A model generated the notes under the pieces. It worked only from the letters and a program-made list of their open reading frames with translations. It had not been told where the DNA came from and ran no database searches. Source: Acidobacteriota bacterium (GTDB taxonomy: Bacteria > Pseudomonadota > Alphaproteobacteria > Caulobacterales > Hyphomonadaceae). Taken from it: a stretch of 64,000 nt of DNA. Positions 32,764 through 39,748 of this stretch are shown here, one piece after another; the stretch's first letter is position 1, and each line of letters starts with the position of its first letter. Made by a program: the position numbers and the translations under genes. The stretch is from positions 1,054,001-1,118,000 of the forward strand of contig JADJRB010000001.1 in assembly GCA_016712445.1 (NCBI GenBank), written 5' to 3'.

Positions 32764-33522
32764 GTGTCGCGAATACTGGCGCTCTTCATTTTGGCCATCG
32801 CCCTCGCCGCGTGCCAGGCCGCGAAAGACCCGCTGGACGAGCTGGCAGCCGGCGAGAAGGGCCGCGTCGTGCGGGTGCTCGACGGTGATGCGTTGGTGCT
32901 GGACACTGGCCAGAGCGTCCGTCTGGTCGGCATCGAAGCGCCCGCCGCACCCTACCGCGACCGTGAGGGCGAGGCCGGCTATGCCGATGCCAAGCGCCTG
33001 CTCGAAGACATGGTGCTCGGCCGCGAAGTGGAGCTGCGCTATGGCGGCCTCACCCGCGACCGGTATGACCGCGCGCTGGCGCACGTCGTCACCACGGACG
33101 CGCTAGGCCCCCGTCTTTGGCTCAACGCCGAAATGGTCCGCAAGGGCGGCGCGCGCGTGCGCGTCTATCCCGACACCGCCGCGGCCAATGCGCCGCTGCT
33201 CGCCTACGAAACCAAGGCGCGCGAAGATCGCCGGGGCCTTTGGGACGATGGCGTCTGGCCGATCCACGACGCAGCCGCCCTGCCCGAGGGCGCCGACCGT
33301 TTCCAGCTGGTCGAAGGCATCGCCGGCGACATGCAGAGTTCCGAGGAGCGTTTCGCCGTCTGCGAGGTCGCCCTGCAAGGCTCAACCCTGGTGCTGCAGA
33401 TCGGCAAGTCCGCGGCCGAACTCTGCCAGCTGCCCGAAGGCACGCACCTGCGCGCCCGCGGTTTCCTGCGCGATGGCCGGCTGGAAATCACTCATCCGTT
33501 GAACCTCGAACGGCTCGACTGA
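32764..33522 (+). CDS. SNase-like (thermonuclease-fold) lipoprotein with altered active site
   Basis: This 252-residue protein has a lipoprotein signal (LAIALAAC) and a Staphylococcal-nuclease-type OB fold at about 33-150. The DGD and the two Arg (VRLVG and DRYDRALAH) match, but the usual D-x-P-E reads IEAPAA, so the metal Asp is Glu and the catalytic Glu is Ala. It may bind nucleic acid or protein without cleaving. The C-terminal ~90 residues form another small domain. Start GTG 32764. Another SNase homologue at 51711-52190 keeps the full site. Confidence 0.78.
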   Translation: MSRILALFILAIALAACQAAKDPLDELAAGEKGRVVRVLDGDALVLDTGQSVRLVGIEAPAAPYRDREGEAGYADAKRLLEDMVLGREVELRYGGLTRDRYDRALAHVVTTDALGPRLWLNAEMVRKGGARVRVYPDTAAANAPLLAYETKAREDRRGLWDDGVWPIHDAAALPEGADRFQLVEGIAGDMQSSEERFAVCEVALQGSTLVLQIGKSAAELCQLPEGTHLRARGFLRDGRLEITHPLNLERLD

Positions 33523-33529
33523 CGAGGGA

Positions 33530-34417
33530 TCAGGCCTCGGGCAGCAGGCCCGACGCCGACGGGCTGCCGACCATCTGCTCAAGCGCCTTGCGCAGTTTCA
33601 GCAGCGCCTGATGCTCGATCTGCCGCACCCGCTCCTTCGACACACCCAGTTCCTCGCCGAGCGCTTCCAGCGTCATCGCCTCTTCCGCGAGGCGTCGCTT
33701 GCCGATGATGTGCATCTCGCGCGGCGTCAGGCATTGCAGCGCTTTCGCGACCCATTCACGCCGCCGGGCGCTGTCCTTGTGCGCCATCACCGCCTGTTCG
33801 GGCGTCGCCGACTCGTCGGCGATCAGATCCTGCCATTCGCCGTCGCCGTCGGCCACAAGCGGCGCGTTCAGCGACCGGTCCGGCCCGGAAAGACGCGACG
33901 CCATCGTCTCCACATCGCGCACCGGCACCCCGAGATGGGTCGCCACCCATTCGCGGTTCTCCGCCTTCATCAGCCCGTCGCCGGTATCCGCAATCTGGGC
34001 CCGCAGGCGGCGCAGGTTGAAGAACAGCGACTTCTGCGCCGCCGTCGTGCCGGTGCGCACAATCGACCAGTTGCGCAACACATAGTCCTGGATCGCCGAG
34101 CGGATCCACCAGCTGGCATAAGTCGAAAAGCGCACTTCCCTTTCCGGCTCGAACCGGGCCGCAGCCTGCATCAAACCGACATTGCCTTCCGAGACGAGGT
34201 CCGCCATCGGCAGCCCGTAGTGGCGGAACTTCGCGGCCATCGCGATCACGAGGCGCATGTAGGCCGTCGTCAACTCGTGCAGGGCAGCCTCGTCGTCCTG
34301 CTCTCGCCAGCGCCGCGCGAGGCGTGCTTCATGCTCAGGCGCCAGCATCGCCGCCTGCATGGCAGTGCGAACGAATTGGCGGTCAGCGGTATTCGAGGCG
34401 TCATAGGCACCGGCCAT
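33530..34417 (-). CDS. rpoH: RNA polymerase sigma-32 (heat shock) factor
   Basis: This protein has 295 residues with sigma regions 1.2, 2 (GLPMADLVSEGNVGLMQAA, FSTYASWWIRSAIQDY) and 4 (MTLEALGEELGVSKERVRQIE). The RpoH box is present as QKSLFFNLRRLR, which separates it from RpoD and RpoS. Alphaproteobacteria often hold two RpoH copies, and this may be the RpoH2-type one. ATG 34417 has AGGAGGACAAC directly upstream, so the extra 24 residues to 34489 are excluded. It is divergent from the SOS operon. Confidence 0.88.
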   Translation of the reverse strand: MAGAYDASNTADRQFVRTAMQAAMLAPEHEARLARRWREQDDEAALHELTTAYMRLVIAMAAKFRHYGLPMADLVSEGNVGLMQAAARFEPEREVRFSTYASWWIRSAIQDYVLRNWSIVRTGTTAAQKSLFFNLRRLRAQIADTGDGLMKAENREWVATHLGVPVRDVETMASRLSGPDRSLNAPLVADGDGEWQDLIADESATPEQAVMAHKDSARRREWVAKALQCLTPREMHIIGKRRLAEEAMTLEALGEELGVSKERVRQIEHQALLKLRKALEQMVGSPSASGLLPEA

Positions 34418-34533
34418 GTTGTCCTCCTGTCGGCAGTCCGAGCTGGCACTCTGGCAAGTCTTACGCACGCCGAACCGGATCGGATGCATGACGCCTTGAT
34501 GTTTTGCGCGCGCGGACTAGCCGGTCCCAAGCC

Positions 34534-34562
34534 TTGACGATCCGGCGCGCAGGGGCCTATCT
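34534..34562 (+). promoter_or_regulatory. Promoter of the mmcB operon
   Basis: TTGACG (34534-34539), 17 bases, CTATCT (34557-34562). The predicted transcript start is about 34569, a few bases before the LexA box, so LexA would block initiation. Confidence 0.6.
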
Positions 34563-34572
34563 CGGCGACCCG

Positions 34573-34587
34573 GAACACAAACGGAAC
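34573..34587. promoter_or_regulatory. LexA (SOS) box, alphaproteobacterial type
   Basis: GAAC at 34573-34576 and GAAC at 34584-34587, seven bases apart: a perfect match to the alphaproteobacterial GTTC-N7-GTTC site on the opposite strand. It lies 11 bases before the mmcB start, and mmcB of Caulobacter is known to be damage-induced. Confidence 0.85.
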
Positions 34588-34598
34588 GCACCGCCGTG

Positions 34599-35084
34599 AT
34601 GACGCCCGCCCCGCCCGACGAGCAACTGCCCCGCCGCGCCGCAGAAATCTGCCGCGGCACGCTGCGGCTGATGGGGCACCTTGGCTATTACGGTCTGACC
34701 GAGATGACGCTCGCCAACAATCGCCGCGCCGATATCGCCGCCATCGGGCCGGCCGGCGATATCTGGATGATCGAGATCAAGTCGAGCATCGCCGACTTCA
34801 AATCCGACAACAAATGGCGCGAATACATGGACTATTGCGACCGGCTGACCTTTGCGGTCGCCAGCGATTTCCCGCAGGAGCTGATCCCGCCTGAGGCCGG
34901 CCTGATCGTTGCCGATGCCTTCTACGGCGCGGTCATCCGCGAAGCGCCCGAGACCCGCCTGGTGGCGGCCCGGCGCAAGGCCGTCACGCTCCGGTTCGCC
35001 CGTCTGGCGGCGGCGCGGCTGACCAGCGTCAGCGATACGGGCTGGACGCCGGGCGATGACGGGCTTACCTCGCCGCTCTCATGA
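34599..35084 (+). CDS. mmcB: MmcB family DNA repair protein
   Basis: This protein has 161 residues and is related to PD-(D/E)xK nucleases. The key residues lie in RRADIAAIGPAGDIWMIEIKSS, with the Asp and the E-x-K. In Caulobacter, mmcB is an SOS gene needed for resistance to DNA-damaging agents. The LexA box and promoter just upstream support the same control here. Starts GTG 34596 and ATG 34599 adjoin; I use the ATG. Its stop overlaps the next gene's ATG. Confidence 0.9.
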   Translation: MTPAPPDEQLPRRAAEICRGTLRLMGHLGYYGLTEMTLANNRRADIAAIGPAGDIWMIEIKSSIADFKSDNKWREYMDYCDRLTFAVASDFPQELIPPEAGLIVADAFYGAVIREAPETRLVAARRKAVTLRFARLAAARLTSVSDTGWTPGDDGLTSPLS

Positions 35085-35506
35085 GCCTTGCTTACCCAAT
35101 TGCCCGCAGCCTCGAAGAGGCGACCCGGCCCGGCACCCAGATCGCCCGGACTCGGAGCGAAGCGGCGCGCCTGTCGCCGGGCCTGGTTATTGCCGGCCTT
35201 GAAACCAGCTGGCTGCACCTGCCGGAAGCCGAAGCGCTGGCGCTGCTCGGCGCGCAGTCCGCCGATGGTCCCGCCGGCCACATCCAGCGCTACGAAGACA
35301 CCTCAGGCCACGTCGTCGTGGCGGTGACCTGGTGGAAGCAGGTCGATCCCGCCGAAGCCGCCCAGCGACCCCCGGCCGCGCCGCGGCCAGCTGCCTCCGA
35401 CCACACGGATGACCTCTATTTCCGTCAGGGGCGCACCCGCACCCGGCGCCGGAAGCCGCGCGACCCCAACCAGCTCGACCTCTTCACCGAGACGCCCGAC
35501 GCCTAG
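35081..35506 (+). CDS. SOS-operon protein with C-terminal beta-clamp-binding motif
   Basis: This 141-residue protein is not one I recognise. The N-terminal ~90 residues look folded (SEAARLSPGLVIAGLETSWL then GHVVVAVTWWKQV). From there on it is basic and Pro/Arg-rich (RQGRTRTRRRKPRD), and it ends PNQLDLFTETPDA. QLDLF matches the consensus pentapeptide (QLxLF) by which polymerases and repair proteins bind the DnaN sliding clamp. It overlaps mmcB by four bases (ATGA) and so shares the LexA-controlled promoter. A clamp-bound accessory factor in damage tolerance is likely, but this is inference. Confidence 0.75.
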   Translation: MSLAYPIARSLEEATRPGTQIARTRSEAARLSPGLVIAGLETSWLHLPEAEALALLGAQSADGPAGHIQRYEDTSGHVVVAVTWWKQVDPAEAAQRPPAAPRPAASDHTDDLYFRQGRTRTRRRKPRDPNQLDLFTETPDA

Positions 35507-36525
35507 CCTTCCCGGCTGCGGTACCGCCCCGGGCTGGTGCCCGTCCATCGCCGGAACGCGCGCGAGAAAGCCGACGGATCGGAAAAGCCCGTCAGGTAGG
35601 CCGTTTCATTCACCGAGACCTTGCGCCCGTCGAGATAATCCAGCGCCATGCGCCGGCGCAGGTCGTCAAGGATGATCTCGAACGCCTCCCCTTCCGCCTT
35701 CAGCCGCCGGTGCAGCGTCGACCGGCTGAAGCCCATCCGCCGCGCCACTTGTGTCATCGAGACCTCGCCCGTGTGCAGGACCGGGATCAGTGCCGCCTCG
35801 ATCTGTCCACGGACGGATTTCGACTCCAGCAGCTGCGCAAGCAAGGCGTCCGCATGGGCGTTGTAGATCCCGAACACGTAGCGGTTTGCCCCATGGGTTG
35901 GCTCGTCCAGCCAGCTCTCTTCGATCCGCATCGCGTTCCAGTCGCTGCCGAAGCGCACCGGCACCGCGAAGAAGTCCCTGTAGGTCGCCGCATGCGGCGG
36001 CGCCGGGTGGGTGACATGGATTTCGAGCACGTACGGCGGCCGATCGGGAAAGGCGCGCGCCCGGTCCCACACGAACCGGGCCCAGGTCGATTCCGTCAGC
36101 TCGGGAAAGTCATTCGGATTGCGCCGCCGGTCCTCCAGCCAGACGCCGTCGCTCCGCCGGACGATGGCAAACCGGCTGGCAGTTTCGTGACCGTCGACTT
36201 CCACCACCAGCCGCGCGTACCGGTTTGTCTGTTCGAACGCCGCGCCCATCGATCCGGCACTGTAGGCAATCAGCCCGACGATCGACACTTCGTTGAACGG
36301 CGCCGCCGCGCCGAAATACAGGGCCAGCGCGGGCTCGTTGCACACGGTCTTCGCATGGCGCATCAACGCCTTGAACCGGTCAAAGGGAATGCGGGCGTCC
36401 GGCGACTCCAGAAGCGCCGGTGAAACACCGCAAGCTTCCAGCAGCGCCGCCGTCTCGGCGCCCCGCGCTTCTGCGAGTTGTAGGAAAGAGCGGACATATC
36501 CCGCTGAAACCGTAAGCTCCGACAT
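35503..36525 (-). CDS. AraC family transcriptional regulator (OruR/ArgR-like with Arabinose_bd-type N-domain)
   Basis: This 340-residue protein has an N-terminal ligand domain of the Arabinose_bd type (MRHAKTVCNEPALALYFG, then SIVGLIAYSAGSMGAAFE) and a C-terminal AraC double helix-turn-helix (about 245-335: MTQVARRMGFSRSTLHRRL and VNETAYLTGFSDPSAFSRAF). The ATG at 36525 has GGCGGAG upstream. It is divergent from a DUF2306 membrane protein that it may control. Its end overlaps the previous convergent gene by four bases. Effector unknown. Confidence 0.88.
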   Translation of the reverse strand: MSELTVSAGYVRSFLQLAEARGAETAALLEACGVSPALLESPDARIPFDRFKALMRHAKTVCNEPALALYFGAAAPFNEVSIVGLIAYSAGSMGAAFEQTNRYARLVVEVDGHETASRFAIVRRSDGVWLEDRRRNPNDFPELTESTWARFVWDRARAFPDRPPYVLEIHVTHPAPPHAATYRDFFAVPVRFGSDWNAMRIEESWLDEPTHGANRYVFGIYNAHADALLAQLLESKSVRGQIEAALIPVLHTGEVSMTQVARRMGFSRSTLHRRLKAEGEAFEIILDDLRRRMALDYLDGRKVSVNETAYLTGFSDPSAFSRAFRRWTGTSPGRYRSREG

Positions 36526-36637
36526 ATGCTCCGCCGTGATTGGCACCCAGGGTCAGGAAACTGCGACAGCCGATCATACCGGCCGAATATCGATAAACAT
36601 ATAGTGGCGCTCCCGATTGCTTCCTCCCGGCGCCGAC

Positions 36638-37468
36638 ATGACTGCACTTTCTTCCGCTCTCGATACGCCCCGCCCCGATCCGCGCCGCGCCCAGCGAATC
36701 CTGTCGGGCACCGGCATCGCCTGGTTCCTCTGCGCCGTCACCGGGCAAGCGATCTTTGCGGTATATATCGCGGTCTTCTATGGCGGGTCGGCCATTCAAG
36801 GAAACCTCGCGCGCTGGAACGATGTCCTCTTCAACGGGCTTCGTCCCGGCGACCTCGTGGGCAACACACTGCTCATGCTCCATTTGCCGCTCGCCCTCCT
36901 GATCACCGCCTCGGGACCCTTGCAGCTCGTGCCGGCAATTCGCCGCCGCCTGCCCGCCTTCCATCGCTGGAACGGCCGCTTCTACGTCGCCGTCGCGCTC
37001 CTCATCAGCTCAGGCGCCATCGCGCTCAACCTGCTGCGTCCGAATTTCGGCGGCTGGACGAACGCCGCGCTGCAATGCTTCAACGGCGCGGCCATCTTCA
37101 CCTGCGCGCTGATGGCGCTGCGCACCGCGCGGGCCCGGAACTTTCCGTCGCATCGCCGCTGGGCCACCCGCCTCTTCCTGATGGCAAGCGGCGTCTGGTT
37201 CCTCCGGGTGATGATGATGGCTTGGGCAATACCGACCGGCGGCGCTGGCCTCGGCGACCAGCTGGACGGTCCGGCCGGGCGCGCCGCGATGCTCGCACAG
37301 ACGGTCCTCCCGCTGGCCGTCTACCAGCTTTATCTTCTGGCCGAAACCAGTCGGACATCGCTGCCAAAGCATGCCATGTCCGCGCTGCTGGTCGTCCTTA
37401 CCCTGATCATGGCGGGCGGCATCGCGGGCGCCAGCCTCGTCATGTGGCTGCCCCGGATCACCGCCTGA
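36638..37468 (+). CDS. DUF2306 membrane protein
   Basis: This protein has 276 residues and about seven membrane helices. The segment HRWNGRFYVAVALLISSGA and the later HRRWATRLFLMASGVWF, each with His and Arg at the helix start, are typical of DUF2306, a family of uncharacterised membrane proteins resembling cytochrome b561-type carriers. It is divergent from the AraC regulator. No clear ribosome site precedes the chosen ATG, so the start is tentative (TTG 36617 is an alternative). Confidence 0.75.
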   Translation: MTALSSALDTPRPDPRRAQRILSGTGIAWFLCAVTGQAIFAVYIAVFYGGSAIQGNLARWNDVLFNGLRPGDLVGNTLLMLHLPLALLITASGPLQLVPAIRRRLPAFHRWNGRFYVAVALLISSGAIALNLLRPNFGGWTNAALQCFNGAAIFTCALMALRTARARNFPSHRRWATRLFLMASGVWFLRVMMMAWAIPTGGAGLGDQLDGPAGRAAMLAQTVLPLAVYQLYLLAETSRTSLPKHAMSALLVVLTLIMAGGIAGASLVMWLPRITA

Positions 37469-37474
37469 CCCGCA

Positions 37475-38542
37475 TCAGGCCGGCACAGGCACCGCGCCGC
37501 GATACACCGAGCGCGGCCGCACCAGTCGCCCTTCGGCGATCTGTTCACGCGCATGCGCCGTCCACCCCAGAACCCGGCCGCAGGCAAACACCGGTGTGAA
37601 CGCCTCGCGCGGCAGGCCCAGCGCCTCTAGAAGGAGCGCGGTGTAGAACTCGACATTCGTCTCCAGCTTCCGCTGCGGATATTTCTTCGCGAGCCGTCCC
37701 AGCACCGCCCGCTCGATATGTTCGGCAAACCGGATGCGTCCGGACGTGCCCGGCAGGCGCGCGAGCGCCGCCTTCAGCGCATCGGCGCGCGGGTCGCGCA
37801 CCCGGTAGACCCGGTGGCCAAACCCCATCAGGCGGTCTCCGCGCGCGAGCGCGCCGTCGATCCACGCTTCCGCATTCTCGGGCACACCGATGGCGTCGAT
37901 CATGTCGAGCACCGGCCCCGGCGCGCCGCCGTGCAGCGGCCCCTTGAGGGCGGAAAGTCCCCCAACGACAGATGAGACAAGACCCGCCCGCGTGGATGCG
38001 ACCACTCGCGCCGCAAAGGTGGACGCGTTGAGGCCATGATCGCACACCGTCACGAGATAGGCGTCCAGCGCCCGCGCCTCGGACTGGTCGGGCACCCGGC
38101 CCGTCAGCATCCGGAGGAAATCGGCGGAATGGGAAAGATCCGGATCGGGCGCAATCGGCGCCTCGCCGCGGGCGCGCCGGACGGCCGCCGCCGTGAACAC
38201 CGGCCCAGCCGCCGCAAGGCGCAGCGCCGCCTCGAGGCTTTCATCATCCGGCAGCATCGCCCAGCCGACCCGCAGCGCGGCAATTACATCAAGCGCCTCC
38301 GGCAAGGCCTGCACATGCCGGAACACCTCCGCCCGCGCCGCGCCAAGCCTTGCGCCCAGAGTGCGCACATCCGGCAGATCATCGAAGAATTCCCGCCAGA
38401 GCAGGTGGGCGGCATCCTCATACGCCATCGACGCAGCCAGCAACTCGACCGGCCAGCCGCAGATCACCAGGCGCCCGTTCTGCCCATCCACATCCGACAG
38501 CACCGTTTCGGCGGCCACGACATTCTCAAGTCCGGAATCCAT
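37475..38542 (-). CDS. Citrate synthase family protein (paralogue 1)
   Basis: This 355-residue protein has the citrate synthase fold. Catalytic segments include DHGLNASTFAARVVAST (first His), GPLHGGAPG (second His), MGFGHRVYRVRDPRA, and the Asp region LETNVEFYTALLLEALGLP. Members condense acetyl-CoA (or propionyl-CoA) with oxaloacetate. ATG 38542 has AAAAGGAGA upstream. A divergent second paralogue starts 75 bases away; the two may form one heteromeric enzyme or cover different acyl-CoAs. Confidence 0.88.
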   Translation of the reverse strand: MDSGLENVVAAETVLSDVDGQNGRLVICGWPVELLAASMAYEDAAHLLWREFFDDLPDVRTLGARLGAARAEVFRHVQALPEALDVIAALRVGWAMLPDDESLEAALRLAAAGPVFTAAAVRRARGEAPIAPDPDLSHSADFLRMLTGRVPDQSEARALDAYLVTVCDHGLNASTFAARVVASTRAGLVSSVVGGLSALKGPLHGGAPGPVLDMIDAIGVPENAEAWIDGALARGDRLMGFGHRVYRVRDPRADALKAALARLPGTSGRIRFAEHIERAVLGRLAKKYPQRKLETNVEFYTALLLEALGLPREAFTPVFACGRVLGWTAHAREQIAEGRLVRPRSVYRGAVPVPA

Positions 38543-38590
38543 GCTCGGTCTCCTTTTCTGCCCGCAGATGTTGCGCTGGGACTGTTCAAC

Positions 38591-38620
38591 GTCAATCTTG
38601 ATCAATATAATCAATATATG
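38591..38620 (+). promoter_or_regulatory. Leaderless promoter with three RTCAAT repeats
   Basis: A perfect TATAAT (38606-38611) ends six bases before ATG 38618, with no ribosome site. Three copies of (A/G)TCAAT at 38591, 38601 and 38610 are 10 and 9 bases apart, so they lie on one face of the helix and overlap the -10. They are candidate sites for a DNA-binding protein controlling both divergent citrate synthase genes. Confidence 0.6.
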
Positions 38621-39748
38621 CAGTGGATCGGACGCCGCGAAGCCCTCGAAGAACTGGGGATCAAACCCCAGACACTCTATGCCTATGTCAGCCGCGGGCT
38701 GATCGCCTCGCAGCCGGATACGGACGATCCGCGCGCCAGCCTGTATTCCGCCCCGGATATCGCCGCGCTCGTGGCCCGCCGGCGGAGCGGGCGGGGACGC
38801 AGCGCCATCGCCCGCGCCGCCATTTCCTGGGGCGAACCCGTGATGGAAACGGCGATTACCACAGTGCAGGGCGGCAAGCTGATCTATCGCGGCCGGGACG
38901 CCGTGCGTCTCGCCGCCGACGCGACGCTCGAAGAGGCCGCCTGCCTGCTCTGGCAATCGGGCGCCCTGCCCCCCGCCCGGGCCTCGCACGGCGTGCCGCC
39001 AGGTGAGTGCGGCAAGGCCCGCGCTCTTGCCTTCCTCGCCGCGCGCGCCGCCGCCGATCCGCCGAGTTTCGGGCGCGGCCCCGGCGCGCTCGCGCTGGAA
39101 GGCGGCGAACTGCTCTCCCAGTTCAGCGCAGCGATCACCGGCGCCGGCGGGCGCGGCTTCTTCCACCAACGTCTCGGCCGCTTCTGGTCCCTCGACCCCG
39201 CCGGCACAGACCTCGTCCGCCGCGCGCTCGTGCTCGTCGCCGACCATGAACTGAACCCGTCGACCTTTGCCGCGCGCGTTGCCGCCTCGACCGGCGCGCC
39301 CCTAGCCGCCTGCGCGCTGGCGGGCTGCGCCGCCCTCACCGGCCCGCTCCACGGCGAAGCCTCCGCCCGCGCCCTTGCCTACCTGCGTGCCGCCGTCGCG
39401 GATGGCCCGCCTGCCGCACTGGCGGCGCTGGCCGCGCGCGGCGAGCAGATCCCTGCGACCGGCCACACGCTCTATCCGGCCGGCGACCCGCGCGCCGCCG
39501 CCCTCCTGCGCTGGATGAAGCCATCGCTCGCGCTGAAACGCGCCGTGCGCGCCGCCGAAGAGGCGTCCGGCGAAGCCGCCAATATCGACATGCTCCTCGC
39601 AGCGCTCACCGTGCAACTGGACTTGCCGGACGACGCCGCCTTCCTGATCTTCGCGTCAGGCCGAATGGCGGGCTGGATCGCCCACGCGATGGAGCAGCGC
39701 GCCAGCGGCCGCGCCATTCGTCCGCGTGCGAACTATACGGGGCTCTAG
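38618..39748 (+). CDS. Citrate synthase family protein with N-terminal helix-turn-helix (paralogue 2)
   Basis: This protein has 376 residues. The N-terminal ~65 residues form a MerR/excisionase-like DNA-binding domain (IGRREALEELGIKPQTLYAYVSRG, then a basic stretch). A citrate synthase domain follows, with DHELNPSTFAARVAAST, GPLHGEA, and TGHTLYPAGDPRA, where paralogue 1 has FGHRVYRVRDPRA. The acid segment (NIDMLLAALTVQLDLP) reads D-M-L where paralogue 1 has E-F-Y. It may be a regulator or a regulatory subunit. The three repeats in its promoter would be natural targets for its own DNA-binding domain. Confidence 0.85.
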   Translation: MQWIGRREALEELGIKPQTLYAYVSRGLIASQPDTDDPRASLYSAPDIAALVARRRSGRGRSAIARAAISWGEPVMETAITTVQGGKLIYRGRDAVRLAADATLEEAACLLWQSGALPPARASHGVPPGECGKARALAFLAARAAADPPSFGRGPGALALEGGELLSQFSAAITGAGGRGFFHQRLGRFWSLDPAGTDLVRRALVLVADHELNPSTFAARVAASTGAPLAACALAGCAALTGPLHGEASARALAYLRAAVADGPPAALAALAARGEQIPATGHTLYPAGDPRAAALLRWMKPSLALKRAVRAAEEASGEAANIDMLLAALTVQLDLPDDAAFLIFASGRMAGWIAHAMEQRASGRAIRPRANYTGL

